Of a DNA stretch of 64,000 bases, positions 1 to 12,317 are shown piece by piece. The stretch comes from Gnetum montanum. Lineage: Eukaryota; Streptophyta; Gnetopsida; Gnetales; Gnetaceae. The notes beneath the pieces were generated by a model. The model saw only the letters and a program-made list of their open reading frames with translations. It was not told where the DNA came from and made no database searches. The stretch is taken from contig MNCI01004504.1 of the NCBI GenBank assembly GCA_015680685.1, forward strand, positions 897,897 to 961,896, in the 5' to 3' direction. Numbering within the stretch: position 1 is the stretch's first letter; each line of letters opens with the position of its first letter. The translations under genes were made by a program, and so were the position numbers.

Positions 1-260
1 GCTGCAAGGTCGAACAATGAAGTGATTTGAATAAACAATTTATAAGTTATGGGCTCTAGAAGGTTCTAGGCTTTGAAAATTTGAAAAACGTCCTTGGTTT
101 TTGTGAGAAAATGTAAAATTCTTCAAGTGGGGTCATGCATATATATAGAATTTTTCCCTTACATTGATGAGGCCCTATATATAGGGCCTCGTATATGGGT
201 TTTCTCCATAAACAAGGCCCCATATATGGGGCTCGTAGGCCAAAATTTTGAAATTTAAAT
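1..260 (+). repeat. LTR-like repeat (family 2) with palindromic segment
   Basis: This stretch resembles 23470-23651: both share a 'gttatggctct...gaaggt' block, a run with 'gaaaaac', and a TATA-like 'atatatatag' (here 139-148). It therefore looks like one end of an interspersed repeat, probably an LTR read on the + strand. Downstream of the TATA-like motif lie two perfect palindromes: 22 bp at 169-190 and 16 bp at 217-232. The left boundary is outside the window. Calling it an LTR is inference from the TATA-like position and the second copy. Confidence 0.45.
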
Positions 261-2399
261 ATCTCGAGAAATATAAGGAATTTTTCAATGAAATTAGCAT
301 CTATGGAATCCTAGAAAAGCCAAGAATATGATAAAATCATTGAAGAGGGTCTTTGAAAGCTCAATAATTGAAAATTTTGATGGAAAATATTTTTACTAAA
401 TAAAATTTGTAAAGGAGCACATGGTTTGATGTAGAAGATGGTTGTACTTAGGACTCTACTTGCAAGAATGCCTAAGGATAAGGTACTTAACAAATCCAAC
501 CAAGAGATATGCAAGTGGGTCCTCCCCATAGCAAGCACATGCCCTTAACCTTAACCTAAGGAGTCCATGGGCCTCGTAGGTGATTAATGGTTGATGGAAG
601 TTAAGGATTAAAACTTGGAAGATTCTACCTAAGAATTCAAATACGTCAAACCAAGACATAGAATCAAGAACATGGACTTCGATAGTGAGGTGAGTTATAG
701 TCAGTAGAGATGGATGATGTAGAAAGTGGAATGGAATTCCAAACTTAGGTCATAATAAGTCCCTTGTTGAGTTCATGTTTAAAATTACTGAACAAGATCC
801 ATCCTCATTCCAAACCAAAACCAACCTCTTTTGGTGACTTTTCATTATCACTCCAAGACCAATCCACCTCCTCGAGACACAAGTGTACTTCCACAAAACA
901 ATCACCATTCCATAAAGAGAAGAAAAGAGATGTAGGAACTAAGAGAGGGTCTTAGTTAGAGCGGACATTTAGGCATGGTAACATGTCTTTCTAGTTCCAT
1001 AACCAATGCTTGTAGCCCATTTATTTTTCTAAGGGGTGTGATTTGAATTTCCATCATGTTTTTTTTTTTTCTCTTTCTCTTTTTTTTTTTTTCTTTTTGG
1101 ATGGGAGCTACACCATGCAAAAACTTTATATGACTTCTTGTTATTGGTCAAAATAGAATAGTAAGAAGTCCATGAAAAAAAAACACTTGAGCACCCAAGT
1201 AAGTAGAAGAGTACAAAGAGTATTAACTCTCCTTGAAGTCACACCCTATACAAACCTTTGAATCCTTTCCAATTTCAAAAACTATCAAGGTCACCAATTT
1301 ATTAAGAGTTTATTTAATGAAAGGGATCTCAAATTTCCAAAACAAAGAAAACCATAGAGTTTATAGATGGGTGGATGTCATGGACTCACTACCTATTCCA
1401 TGAAAAAGAAACCATGACTAAGCCATTGGTACAAAAATTCAAAAATAAAAACTAGACATTAGCAAACAAAACATAAAGCATAAACCACCATTAGTAACAG
1501 CTCTAGCACCACCATGTCCTATGGCAATAAAGCACTTTTATTAGCAAAAATTTGAAAATCACACTCAAACAAAACAAACTAAAATATATAAGAAAGTGTA
1601 AAATATCCAAGAAAGATTCAAATGTACTACAAAGAATGGTGTAAAATAGGAAGAAATTTCAAAATTAAAAAGGTGTAAAATAAATAACTTGCAAAATCAA
1701 AAATGTGTAAAACAAAAAAAAAAACTGAAGAGCCATATCGATGATTAGCATGGATGACCATCTCCCCCATGACTGAGTTGGAAGGAGAAGATTCAAAAAA
1801 TTAAGAATGATGTTCCATCCATTGAGGTAGTTGTTGCACTGGCTTGCTTGGGCTCATGAAAAGGTTTCACTTGTTGGATGTTGACCAACTGCTTTTTGTT
1901 TCAGCTTTCAAGTTTGTATATGGTCATGGCCCCAAAAGAAAAGGTTTTATCAATTATATAAGGTCCCTCCCACAATATTTAGAACTTTTTTTTATGGGAT
2001 ATATGTGTGGGGTTCTAGTAGAGAACCTTATCTTCCAGTTGAAATTTTATTTTTCATATTCTAAGGTTATGTCATTGTTTGTTGTATGCCTTATGCACTT
2101 CATTCAAAGATAGGGCAACTAATTGATTTTCATCTAGCACATTCAGATTGATCAATCTTTCTCCTTGTGCTAGGCTCAAGTCAAGGTCCAAGTCACAAGT
2201 TGTTGAAAGTGTATGAAGCTTGGATTGGACTAGAAATGTGGAAGTTTTTCATACACCAACTCATAGGGAGAGTAGCCAATAGGAAGTTTTCAAATTTAGT
2301 GGTAGGCCCATAGGGCATTATTGAGTTTTGTACTCCAATATCTCCTATATTTGCTTATTTTCCTTATTAGGATCTTTATAATCTCCCTATGCGTAACTT

Positions 2400-2720
2400 C
2401 TCCTTGACTGTTGGCTTGGGGATGAGAGGTGTTATTAATTTATGTTCAACCCCAAAATGTTGCATAAGTTTTAGAAAAGTGGCACTTATAAAATGAGTTC
2501 TATTGTTGGAAATCAGTGCATGTGGCACCCCAAAACTATTTACAATATTTTGTTACATAGATCTAGTAGCAGTGAATGATGTACAATTAGTGACGGTTGT
2601 TGCTTCTACCCATTTGATGCAGTAGTCAATTGCTACGATGATGTATGCCTTTTCATTGGACATGGGTGTGATGAAACCTATGAAGTCTATGCCCCATATG
2701 TCAAAGGGCTCCACTAGTTG
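2400..2720 (-). pseudogene. Integrase core fragment of element I
   Basis: The - strand reads WGIDFIGFITPMSNEKAY and then an IDY..KWVEA block, the first part of a retroviral-type integrase catalytic core with its first Asp. About 60 residues further on it reads GVPHALISNNRTHF, the place of the second catalytic Asp, where the usual SDNGTHF has become SNNRTHF, so the Asp is lost. At least one stop (after ATRSM) lies between. It is a dead gene. The equivalent integrase in the element at 39437-50660 is broken by an insertion at exactly this motif. Confidence 0.75.
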
Positions 2721-3164
2721 AATCCACAATTAAGAAATCTCCATTCAAGTGATCATTCCACCATCTCTTTGATAGCATTCACAAGATCAAACAAATTGAT
2801 GGATGTCCTCGAATATTATCAACCAATAGTATCCTGCCATTAAGATTTTTATAACTATGCATCTCCTTAGATAGTGGCCTCTCCAAGGGCCTTCATGAGC
2901 ATCCTAAAGAACACACAAATGATTCACATCAAGGGCATACCAATGAACCAGGCCATCGGTGCACATCTTGTAAAGGTGTCTATTGATTTCCACAAAGTAC
3001 TTTTCCCAAGGAAGAAACTGTTGTTTCTTCTTGTGGTCCATGTCTTATGGCATCTCTTGAGTGAGAAGGTAAGTGAGGATGCTAGCATACCATTTTGGTT
3101 CAAAGGGTACTTGGTCATTTATAGCTCCTATAAAGAGGAGTTCATCTGAAAATTGATCAGAGAG

Positions 3165-3440
3165 TTAACTCTCCTCCTCTTTATTATTCCATCTTAACTG
3201 AGAGAGGTGATCAATGATCATATTCTTAGCCCCTTTCTGATCTACCATTGTGATATGGAATTCCTGCAAGATCACAAGCCACTGTATGATACAGGGGCTC
3301 ACCATTGGCTTGTTCATCAAGAAGTAGATAGCACTGTGATCTATGTGCACAAATACTTTGTAGCCAAGCACATAGTACTTGAACTTTTCAAAAGCATACA
3401 CCACTGTCATTAGTTCATTCTTAGTTATGATGTAATTCAA
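3165..3440 (-). pseudogene. RNaseH domain of element I pol
   Basis: An open stretch of about 90 residues reads NELMTVVYAFEKFKYYVLGY, then VFVHIDHSAIYFLMNKP, ending GAKNMIIDHLSQL. This is the typical RNaseH pattern of Ty3/gypsy pol (KELLAVVYALEKFRHYL..., ..TDHAALKYLM..., ..ADHLSR). Upstream (3960-3690) the same strand has RT-thumb-like text such as GIVLGHRITQVGIEVD and SFLGHTNYYW, interrupted by stops. The N-terminal half of the RT, including the catalytic FxDD motif, is not found, so this pol is truncated as well as mutated. Confidence 0.8.
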
Positions 3441-4279
3441 CTATGCAACCACAATTCTTTGGCTTACATAGTGAATGTAATATGGATGCTTCTTATCATC
3501 CAACTATGTAAGCACAGGTCCCAAGGCATAATTAGATGCATCTCTCATTATATGAAATGGCCTAGACCAGTCTGGTGCCCATAGAATTGGAGTTTCTACA
3601 AGCTTTTTCTTTAGTAGTTGGAATGCATGTTCACAATCCTTGGTCTAAACAAATGGAGCATCTTTCTTTGTAAGCTCAACCAATGGATTTGCGATCTTAG
3701 AGAATTCTCTATAAATCACCAATAGTAGTTAGTATGTCCAAGGAATGATCAGACATCTTTAACTATCTCTGGTTGGCGTGTGATTTCTTGGATGACCCTT
3801 ATCTTTTTTAAGTCTACCTCAATACCTACCTGAGTAATTCTATGCCCCAGCACTATGCCTTCTTGGACCATTAAATGGCTTTTCTACCAATTGAGCCTAA
3901 GGTTTGTTTCAACACATCTTTTCAGTACCTTCTAAAGGCAATCCTTCTACTCAAGTTCATCACAAACTCTCCAATGATGAAAATTGCTCTCAAGTTCACC
4001 CATGCCTTTGACATAAGCACATGTCAGGCTCTCAATAGGTTCCATGCATAGTGTGTTTCTATCAGAGTCAATTATCAACCATAGGATGCCCTCCTATTTT
4101 ATGGCTATTGCGTATAGGCACCTTTGGATATCTGTTTTATGCGTACACTGATTGCATGCTTTAATGATTGTATTCTTAATGGACCAGAATGTTTGCATGT
4201 AATTACACACATTATCATTGTACATGATGCATGGAACAGGCTTCTTCTCTAAGCATTCAAATTCATTTTCCTTGGAGAT

Positions 4280-4650
4280 TTCCAAGGAGATGTCCCTTAT
4301 CCCATTCAGGCATCAACAATGCTCAACCATGCACATCCCATAATGATGGGAAAGTCACCTTTTTAGTTTTTTACCTTGATCACCAGAAAATCAGTAGGAT
4401 AGGACCACCCACAAACTATGATCACAATGTCCTCCACTAATTCCAAAGGGACAATGATTGACTAGTTTGCTAATTCCAAATAGATGTTGCTCTTCTTGAG
4501 AGGTGGTAGGTTCTAGGCCTTATACATGTCATGGGAGATGAGATTAACATTGGAACTAGAATCAAGAAGAGCCTTACATGGCTCATGTTAGCTATCTATA
4601 AGTAAATGAGAGGACTTCTGGAGTTAGATCTTTTCGTGTGAAGCTTGCTA
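4280..4650 (-). pseudogene. Aspartic protease region of element I
   Basis: The - strand reads LLDSSSNVNLISHDMYKA followed, after a stop, by NLPPLKKSNIYLELAN. This matches the same region at 26900-27124 (ALLDSGSRVNLISREMYKA). The protease active-site triad DSG is DSS here. It continues into a linker seen at 4094-4285 (EISKENEFECLEKKPVPCI) that is conserved in the sister elements. Stops interrupt the frame, so no functional protease can be made. Confidence 0.7.
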
Positions 4651-5289
4651 ATGATCCAATTGAAAATAGCATAAGTTAACATCACAATGCAAATCTAAGG
4701 TGGTGTTTCATTTGAAGGGTACTCGAATATGTTTGATGCAAAGGATGAGGGTGTTGGAGATATAAGATGATCAACTGCATTAGGTTGTGAGGGTTTATGA
4801 GGACTATTGGATTAGAAAAAGGGTCATTTCCTAGATCGAATATCCAAACCACTCGTTTGGAAGGCTGGTTGTGAATCTACAACCCTCGTAGCATTTTGTT
4901 GCTATGGCTATGGGGGAATTTCACCCTGCATGGATTGAACATGAGGTAACTAGGTTGAGGGCAAAGGAATATATGTAAATGAATGTGGAGGATGGTACAA
5001 ATATGGGTGTTCCCCTTGAGTAGATGATATACGAGTTTGATGGTACTTTGAAGGGTAATAGTGATGTTGGAATGAGACATGGGTTGCAGAACTTTCTGGA
5101 GAGACAAGTTGCTAAACATACTACCCATATGGATCTAGTTTCCTATAAGGGTACTATTGTCTTGGTGGTGGCATTCCCCATGACTTTGATTGGTGCCACT
5201 ATTGATCTTATTCATATGATTATGGTGGTGCCTCACTTTAATAGTAAGCCTATTGTTGTTGGTGGAACTGCCTCAGATTGTTGTGAGGA

Positions 5290-7150
5290 TAAGATAATCA
5301 TCTGGGTGTCTCCCTCTGTACTAGTTGAGGATTCAATTCATACACCCCAAACTCTTGTAAGTGTGACACCACAAGGCAACATCCCTTAGGATGTTCATAC
5401 TGACAAATGTCACAACCAATGTCATCATCAGAGTCTATCTCCACAACTTCTTCTACTATAGCAGCTTTGCTCTTACCTCTTTGGCAGACATGTTTAGCTT
5501 CTTTCTGCCTCTTATGGTCATGATTACTATTTTTCTCTTTGAATTCTTTAGAAATTTTCATAGTAATTTAGAAATTTTCATTCAAACAGTCCCATAACTT
5601 ATCAACCTTTTCTGAAACATCATGAACATATTTTTGGATGGGCAAGGTTTTTTTGTTCACTACTTCATCAACTGGTGACTCCTCCTCATCACAAAATTGA
5701 ACCTCCCTTTTCTTGATTGAAGGGTCCCCATTATATTATTTTGCACTTTCCCTTTTTTACAAGTCACTCTCTTCTTTGCCTACCTACTCTATCAGCCTTT
5801 ATATCTGATGAGCTCTTAGTTCATATAGTCTCCATTGGTCATAAACCCTAAGAGTTCTTTTGGTTTTTACTTTGAGCCCATCTATGATGTGGTAGAGTTG
5901 TTCTCTCTAAGAATAACCATGGATATGGCATCAATGTAAGAGAGAATAATATCTGCCCATGGCAGCATCAAAGGGTTCATGTGTTCTTTGTTTCTAGCCT
6001 TAGATTTTCCTTCTCAGATTGGACACTCTAGAGTATGTATGGTATTCATCATTAAATAGTTCCAGCATGGTACTCCATCTACGAGTGGATTCTAGCTCCA
6101 AGGATCGATACCAGCCTTCTACTTCCTTAATGAGTGTCCTAAGGAATAGCTTGAGTTTCGACCAATAATTTTCAATTTTTTGTAAGGCGCAAGCATCATG
6201 AAAGGCTTGTAGATGGTTCTACAAATCAAATTTATATCCCCTCTCAAATCTTGGGATATTGTTCATGTCTAAGTGCTTGATTTGACTATCTTTCACATGC
6301 CTAGTTGGAATCTTGACTACCTCTGCAATGTTAAGCATACTTTGAGTCGCTAACAAAGGCTCATCATCATCATTATTTCATTGTTGCCAATGATGTCCTC
6401 TATTACCCCTTTGATTATTGTGGGCATGGCAATTAGTATTATATCCCCTCTGCTCACCTCCATCATGGTTGTTCCTTTTGCATCATCTTTCAAAACTAGA
6501 AGAGGAAGAAGAAGCATATGTAGCTGAAGAAGGTGAAGAGGGAGGAGGACTACCTCCACCATGATATCTACCAATGCTCCTTCAATTATCATTTCCACAT
6601 TCATCAATTTTCTTATCATCTTGATGCTTGTTTAATCCCTTACCTTAACTACCATCTTTTCCTGAACCCAAATTGTTGATTATAAACTACAAATTCAAGG
6701 TCACACCCTCATCACCAATAACAAAGGGTGGAGAATATTTATGCTGAGAGCCCTCAAAGGGAGGGCCCTCATTGTTATCTTAGTTTAGTAGGAACAAGGG
6801 ATTTGTGAACTATTTCCCCTTTGCATCCTCATGGTGCCTCTCCTGATGTCAATCTCACCTGCATTATGTTTTAGTGGGACAGTAGTCCTAAGTGTCATAA
6901 CCATTCACAACGTATTTCTCTTGAAGATTCAAGATGCCTAACTTCTTCAAAGTTTAAAGCAACATCCTAGTCATAGATCGATCAAAGGAAAATACAATGT
7001 TGCCTTCCATATCACACCATCATAGTTGCTCATCCTGATGTAGGATGAAGGTGAAATTAGGCACATACTCATTTAGATGAGTATATATCACTTTGCACTC
7101 CTATGGGACTAGTAGTTTTGTATCATTTCACCTATGAGAAGAATTCATTT
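5290..7150 (-). pseudogene. gag remnant of element I
   Basis: Several - strand fragments in different frames match the better preserved gag at 27323-29680. The clearest is IGCDICQYEHPKGCCLVVSH within 5298-5561, equal in pattern to GCEICQYDHPKGCCSIISH in the sister element. The start is probably an ATG near 7150, where sequence for the N-terminal motif (Q-L-.-HP-DE region, about 7020-7080) is still visible. Frameshifts are frequent, including in the basic low-complexity segment around 6350-6620. Confidence 0.65.
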
Positions 7151-7307
7151 TGCAAAACAGCTAAAATATCAATGTGCTTTTGTAGTTATATTATTTGGGA
7201 CTAATATTGACCTTGGGGTTCATCCAAAAATCTTAAGAATATTCACTAAACCTAGATAGTGCACATTCAACAAATTCAACAAACAGAGTTCTCGAAAATG
7301 GCGCCAA

Positions 7308-8204
7308 TGATGAGTGGTGAAGAGGGTACCCTTACACCCAACCATACAAATCATGAAGCATTCATGTGCTATCTGGTCAAATTCCATGAACTCTCTAGTT
7401 TTCGATGCACTAGTCCTCTAGGAAGTGAACCTTGCCCTAATAGTCATTTTTTGTCTTCCCAATTATTCTTGTGATGTACAAAGGTATGATTAAGTGTAAT
7501 CAAGGCATATGATTTTTATTATTTTATGTTTTATGATTTTGATGCTTAAAGAGAGAGATGAAGTAGATTGAGAACTAATCTAATTGAACAATTTAACTAA
7601 TCTCTAACTAGTCCTAACACAAGCATCTAGTCCCACTTTCAGTACATGTCCAAACCCACGTATCCACTACTGGGTTACAAACCGCTACACTACTAGGTGC
7701 ACCAAGCAATAATGCTATTGGGATTACTAAGAAAATGCATGTTACACTCAAAGAAATCATACTTATGTATTTAATCTATCTAGCTTATCTCGCTCAATTA
7801 CTTGAAAACATTAAATAAATAACTAAAAGCATCAAATGCATGAATAAAATATCTAAACTATCCAAAATTCTACAAGGTTTATTAAAATTTCATCTTTATT
7901 GCTGCACACACTACCATGCTTAGGTACCATAGTGCTCGAATAAAGATCCATACACTCAATTACTCCTACTGCAGGCACTTGGGAAAATATTCTAACTTTC
8001 AAATGTAAGAAATGTAAAAGTTTAGCTACTACTATGACTCTCCTTTCCATAAACACAGCTAAGAGCTCATATTTATAGTTTTTCATCTTAGGCTATGTTG
8101 ATAGGGCCCTATTGACGTAGCAAACACCACATCGATGCGGCCTCATCAACAAGGCAACACCACATAAATGAGGGCCTGTCAACGTAACACTTTAATGCTC
8201 ATAA
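7308..8204 (-). repeat. LTR A (5' LTR of element I)
   Basis: It begins TGATGAGTGG, followed by 'taccc..acacccaaccata', the same start as the LTRs at 12318, 19119, 23652, 29826 and 50661. The base before it is preceded by 'ggcgcca', the complement of a TGGCGCC primer-binding site start, which places element I to the left with this as its 5' LTR on the - strand. The right end is uncertain: the usual CATCA occurs at 8144-8148, but the decayed end most like LTR B (acactt..) lies near 8200. Confidence 0.75.
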
Positions 8205-8403
8205 GATGTTTTGCCAATTTTAGACCATGGAAAGCCATGAAATGTTTTGCTAGTTTTAGGCTATGGCGAGTGATATGATCTTTTTCTAGTTTAAGGTCAT
8301 GGGACGCCATGTAATTTTCCAATTTTAGGCCATGGTGAGCCATGTGATTTGCCAATTTTAAGCCATGGCAAGCCAAGCGATGTGCCAATTTAAGGCCATG
8401 AAG
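8205..8403. repeat. Minisatellite, about six 33-37 bp units
   Basis: A unit of the form 'ttgccaattttaggccatgg' plus 'gagccatgtga' is repeated about six times with substitutions and small length changes. Because unit lengths are mostly near multiples of three, one frame of the - strand stays open and reads as HGLKLA-type repeats (8179-8475). I regard this frame as a by-product of the repeat, not a gene. It directly follows LTR A. Confidence 0.8.
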
Positions 8404-8999
8404 GACCCTATATTTTAAAAGGGAAAATTTTTTATCATTTTTTAATGTTTTAAACATTTTTATTAGTTTTTTCAAGTTTTAATATTTTTATTGTATTTTT
8501 ATGGTTTATGTTCTAAAATAAAAAAGGCTTGAACAAGTGAATTGTAAACAAGAGTAAACCTTAGACTACGTGCAAAGTAAGGGTCAAAACAATGTAAAAC
8601 TAAAGCATACAAAACAATGCAGACAAATAACATGTAAACTAGGCTAAAAAAGGTTAGAGACAAAACATGCTACATGATTATAAGTATAAGGGTAAACAAA
8701 TCAAGGGCATACATTAATTATGTAAGTTTTTCCTAATACTTGATAGATTAAGAAATGTGTATGGTTTACTTTACACAATTCTATATTCCCCATTTCCTTC
8801 ACTAACTATGTTGAAAGGGAGCTCTTCCCATGGTGCATCGATGGGCCCATTATTGTTGTTTTCGACCTCCTGTGCTTCATTAAGCTTCTTAAATTTATGG
8901 CTAATAGTAGGAGTTTCTTCCTAAAGCTCCACTTTAGACCCTTGTTTGACGTCAATGTTGTTGACCATCAAGGGAACCACACTATCGTTATGGATGATT

Positions 9000-9290
9000 A
9001 TCTTACCTCTCTCATAAGACAGGTGAATTTCTTAGTGGATCAATGAGGAAACAGCTCGTAATTGAGCTAACCAAGATCCTCTTAGAATAAGGTTGAATCC
9101 TAGTGTCTCTTCCACCACCAAGAAATTGACCATTGTAAGAAATTGTTCCCCTATCATAAAGTCTAAAGAAATTGAGCCTTTTACAACCATTTGAGATCTA
9201 TTGAAAGATTTAAGACTAATTGTTGAGGTATGTTGCATATGCTTAGTCATGCTTAGATGTTCTATGATGGTGTAAGGTATCACATTCGTT
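9000..9290 (-). pseudogene. Protease-like region of element II
   Basis: The - strand frame at 9032-9283 reads ISLKSFNRSQMVVKGSISLD and later VNFLVVEETLGFNLILRGSW and LAQLRAVSSLIH. This follows the Ty3/gypsy retropepsin-like pattern (xGxIxLDxxIG ... FxVxD...YNxLLGRPWLHxxxAVPSSLHQ). The upstream DTG-type active-site motif is not seen intact. A preceding frame, 9471-9280, has ESIHAGIFPPSSKEEMR. The gene is broken. Confidence 0.5.
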
Positions 9291-9798
9291 GGGGGTTGGT
9301 TTTGACTTCGCTATCATGAAACACTAGTACCATTAACCTCATTTCTTCCTTCGATGAAGGTGGAAAGATCCCTGCATGGATGGACTCTTCATTGGTGAGG
9401 ATTTCCTCTTTAACAGGAACATAGGTCAACATTTTAACTAATGCTTTGCGGTGTGCAACAAAATTCATCACAAGGTCCTATAGGCTAAGGAAGGTATTCT
9501 TCTATTTTAACAATTATTTGACCTATTCCATCACATTGAGTAAGTCTTTTTCATTGGTTTTAGGCTTTTCATTCTTATTATTCTTGACTTCCTTCCTACA
9601 CTACAAAATTCAAACTTCATGCTTCAATAATTGCTTAGCTTCTTGTCCCTTCCCTTGCAGCGTAGGATCCTCCCATGGTTGACTAGTTGAGGTAGCCTTG
9701 GCAATGGAACTCATTGGGATAGATGAGATCGAAGTGGGCTTCCATGCCTTGCCCTATTTGTTGTCATTATTCTTAAGCTTTGGCATATACTTCTTACA

Positions 9799-11000
9799 TT
9801 ACTTTCTTGGGTATTTTTTATTGTTGTTTGTTGGTAGTGAAGAAGTCATTACCTTGACCACCACATAAGGATGTTTTTCAATTATAGGAGTAGCTTTGGT
9901 AATCGCTTCAGTGGGAGGGGTCACCCTAATCACAAAAAGATCCTTAGAAGGTGTAGGTGATGGAACCCTTACAAAAAAAGAGGGCCTTAAACTAGTCAAA
10001 GTTGAAGGACCCCTATCGTTGTGAGGAGGTACACATATCATGAATGACTCTCACACAAGTCTAGAGTTCTTGAGCACATTGAATGTTGCAATAGTATATG
10101 GACTACTATTGGCATTTAATGAGTGCTTGTAGATCCACATGGATTGATTTTATGGTTTAACCAGGTTTGAGGCATCAAGAACCAATTCACCCTTCTCTAT
10201 CATCTTCTATAGGTCATCCTTAAGTAATAGGAAAAAGTTGGTGTCATGACTTGGCAGTTGATGCTAGTGGCAAAAACAACCTAGCTTGAAGTACTTCAAT
10301 ACTAGGGGATCATCCTTGATTGCAAGAGTGGGATTCTTAGCTATCTTGCATAGTCTGTCATGCCTCTAACAGGCATTTTCAGTCATCTATTTGTATTGTA
10401 TTCTTCCATTGTTCAATAGTTGATCAAAGAGTTCTAGTGGTTTCAACAGTAACTTAGTATACTTCAACTAATCTTTATGTTCAAAGTTAGATCTCATACT
10501 AGTTGATGTAGAGGCCCCAAAAGTTGATGGTTGATTTTGTTGACAGGGACCTTAGGCTGATTTGTTCTATGCCCTTGCATGATCATTTTGTGTTATTTGG
10601 TCACTATGGCCATGGTTGTGTTATTTTACCTTCCCTTCTTCTTATCCTTTTACGTGTGCTAGTTCTTGTATGCCATGTAGGTAGGGTCATGACTAGCCTT
10701 AGCTACGTCCTCTATGTTCTTTATTTGGAAAAGACTTGGCTAAGTGATCATGATCTAGGTAGTATAGTTTCAACTTAATAAAGTAATTAACCATCCTCTT
10801 GAAGATAGCGAGGAGATGGGTCTCAGCTATTACTTTTGGAATCTCATTTAGAAAAGCATTTCATCATTGTATGAATTTTTGTACTTGCTCAAGGAATCCT
10901 ACTTAACCTTCATTAGTTGGTCAAGAGTCATGTCAAGTTTCAAGTTGTACTTAAAACGATTAATGAACTATGAAATTAAGTCTTCTAGTAAGGACTCTCA
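9799..11000 (-). pseudogene. gag-like region of element II
   Basis: Reading the - strand across frameshifts gives the retrotransposon gag pattern FINRFKYNLKLDMTLDQL ... FIQ..NAFLNEIPKVI, then a CxxH-containing block near 10260 (CF.H..QLPSHDTNF), and then KGELVLDAS and SMWIYKHSLN. The final part is the open frame 10041-9799, Pro/Ser/Thr-rich (RGPSTLTSLRPSFFVRVPSP), probably linking gag to protease. It is heavily mutated. Confidence 0.5.
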
Positions 11001-11962
11001 ATCATGCATGGTACCAATTCAAGGATTTTTCAGTTAAGGACATAGGGAAAATCTACATTATGATATACAACTAGGCTTGCAGTAATAGGCACTCAAAACA
11101 AAAGGTTATAAGGTGGGCATTAAGATCACCCTCACCATTGTACTTGGTGAATTAGGGAATGGGAATACCTGGTGGAAGAGTTATTGATGGGACAGCAGGA
11201 CTAATTGGACCTTCCTAGTAGAAATTTATTATCTTACTGTCTATATTTTAGAGGCTTTGATTTTTTGTAACTCTTCCATCAAGTCTTGGATCATTTGGAA
11301 TGCTTAAGCCAATCCTTGAGGCATTCCCACAAGCTACAGTGTCTGTACAAATGGCTGCTATGTTAATTGAAAGGCCTGTAGCCTCGCAATGGGCTACAAT
11401 ATAGAAGGGAGAGGCTACGTTATAGCTTTCATGGGTGGGCTACATAATGAAAAAGATGTTTGTGCTGGCACCTGAGGCACAAATGGACAAATAATGTTTG
11501 TGTTCCCTAAGTTACTTGTGGTCCCACTATGAGGCCCATTGGTGTAGAGAAGGCATTAGTGATGGTGAGAACTACCAATGAGGACTGTGAGGACTAACGC
11601 TACATGAATAAAGGCATGGAAGACAAGAGGAAGGCCATTTGAGGCACAAGTTATTCCTAGTGCATTACTATAACAGGCATTGTCCAAAACATTGTGGGAT
11701 ACATGGGAGATAATGATTGAGATGTCTGTCCCATGGAAGAGATAGGCAAGGCCAAAGTGGCTATGGTGGTTTAAGGGGCCGATTGTTGGAATAGGCCCCC
11801 TATAAAGGTTTTTGGTTTAGGCTTTACCTCAAACTCATCATGCTCTTCATGCTAATCCTCCAAACTGAGCTTTTCACTCCATTCATGTATCTTAATCAAT
11901 TGAGAAATTATATGGGCCTAAGCATCAGTAAGTGAGATCTTGTCAAAGGAAGAGGGTATATA

Positions 11963-12232
11963 CTATTTCCCATTACAATGAATTAATTGGAACTCACACT
12001 TGGCCTTAACCTCTACATGTGAAAGTAGTAATCCTGCTTGGATTTTAGTGCAAATGTAGTTATAATATTCTTCGTTAAGCATATCAAATTCTAGGCTTTG
12101 TCTGCTTTTCCTAAGCAATTTTCTATGCTTGCCTATGATGAGGTCTCTAGGATCATAGAACCTCACTTCATCCTCACCAAATGTCATATTTGTCATGTCT
12201 ATGGGAAAAGTTGTTCGTTTACTAAAAGGCAT
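11963..12232 (-). pseudogene. Opening ORF of element II (unknown function)
   Basis: An uninterrupted frame of about 90 codons starts at an ATG 86 bp inside LTR B on the - strand. It reads MPFSKRTTFPIDMTNMTFGE, later YDPRDLIIGKHRKLL. Its place right after the 5' LTR suggests the N-terminus of a retroelement polyprotein. I do not recognise a domain. The frame ends at a TAA; similar coding potential does not obviously continue, so it is probably a fragment. Confidence 0.45.
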
Positions 12233-12317
12233 TGTCAAAAGATGTTGATTCTAACTTTTTACTATTTTTAGTAAAAATTTTAGTAAGTGGGATTGCCCCA
12301 ATGATATAGTTGACTAT

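Larger units (their letters stand above)
261..7307 (-). mobile_element. Decayed Athila-like Ty3/gypsy element I (interior)
   Basis: Read on the - strand from the LTR at 7308 leftward, the order is gag (about 7150-5290), aspartic protease (4650-4280), RT thumb (3960-3690), RNaseH (3440-3165), integrase (about 2720-2400) and the region after integrase (1830 to about 261). That is the Ty3/gypsy order. The sequence matches the elements at 24412-29825 and 39437-50660 block by block, including the non-coding 3' part (for example 'cctccccatag' near 515 and 'cttgaagtcacaccc' near 1236). Many stops and frameshifts interrupt it. The RT palm appears deleted: the protease-RT linker runs directly into the thumb near 4000. 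The 3' LTR is not visible and may lie left of the window. Assignment to Athila is inference from the related element's RT and tRNA-Asp-type PBS. Confidence 0.75.
8404..12317 (-). mobile_element. Ty3/gypsy element II remnant with gag and protease only
   Basis: On the - strand, starting beside LTR B, there is an opening frame at 12232-11963, then a gag region (about 11000-9800), then a protease-like region (9290-9000). Gag text differs from element I: FINRFKYNLKLDMTLDQL, then VQKFIQ..NAFLNEIPKVIA, resembling gags of the Tat side of the Ty3/gypsy group (inference). No RT, RNaseH or integrase is seen before LTR A. The stretch 8404-9000 is AT-rich and holds only a weak continuation of the protease frame. 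Many stops are present. Confidence 0.6.

Noticed and set aside
1844-2113. 89-codon + strand frame near the left end
   Set aside because: Antisense to the integrase C-terminal region of element I; no independent support.
8100-8403. CRISPR-like array
   Set aside because: Repeats are contiguous without unique spacers, and the DNA is plant nuclear.
8179-8475. 98-codon - strand frame with HGLKLA repeats
   Set aside because: It is the translation of a minisatellite with unit lengths near multiples of three, without a plausible start or context.
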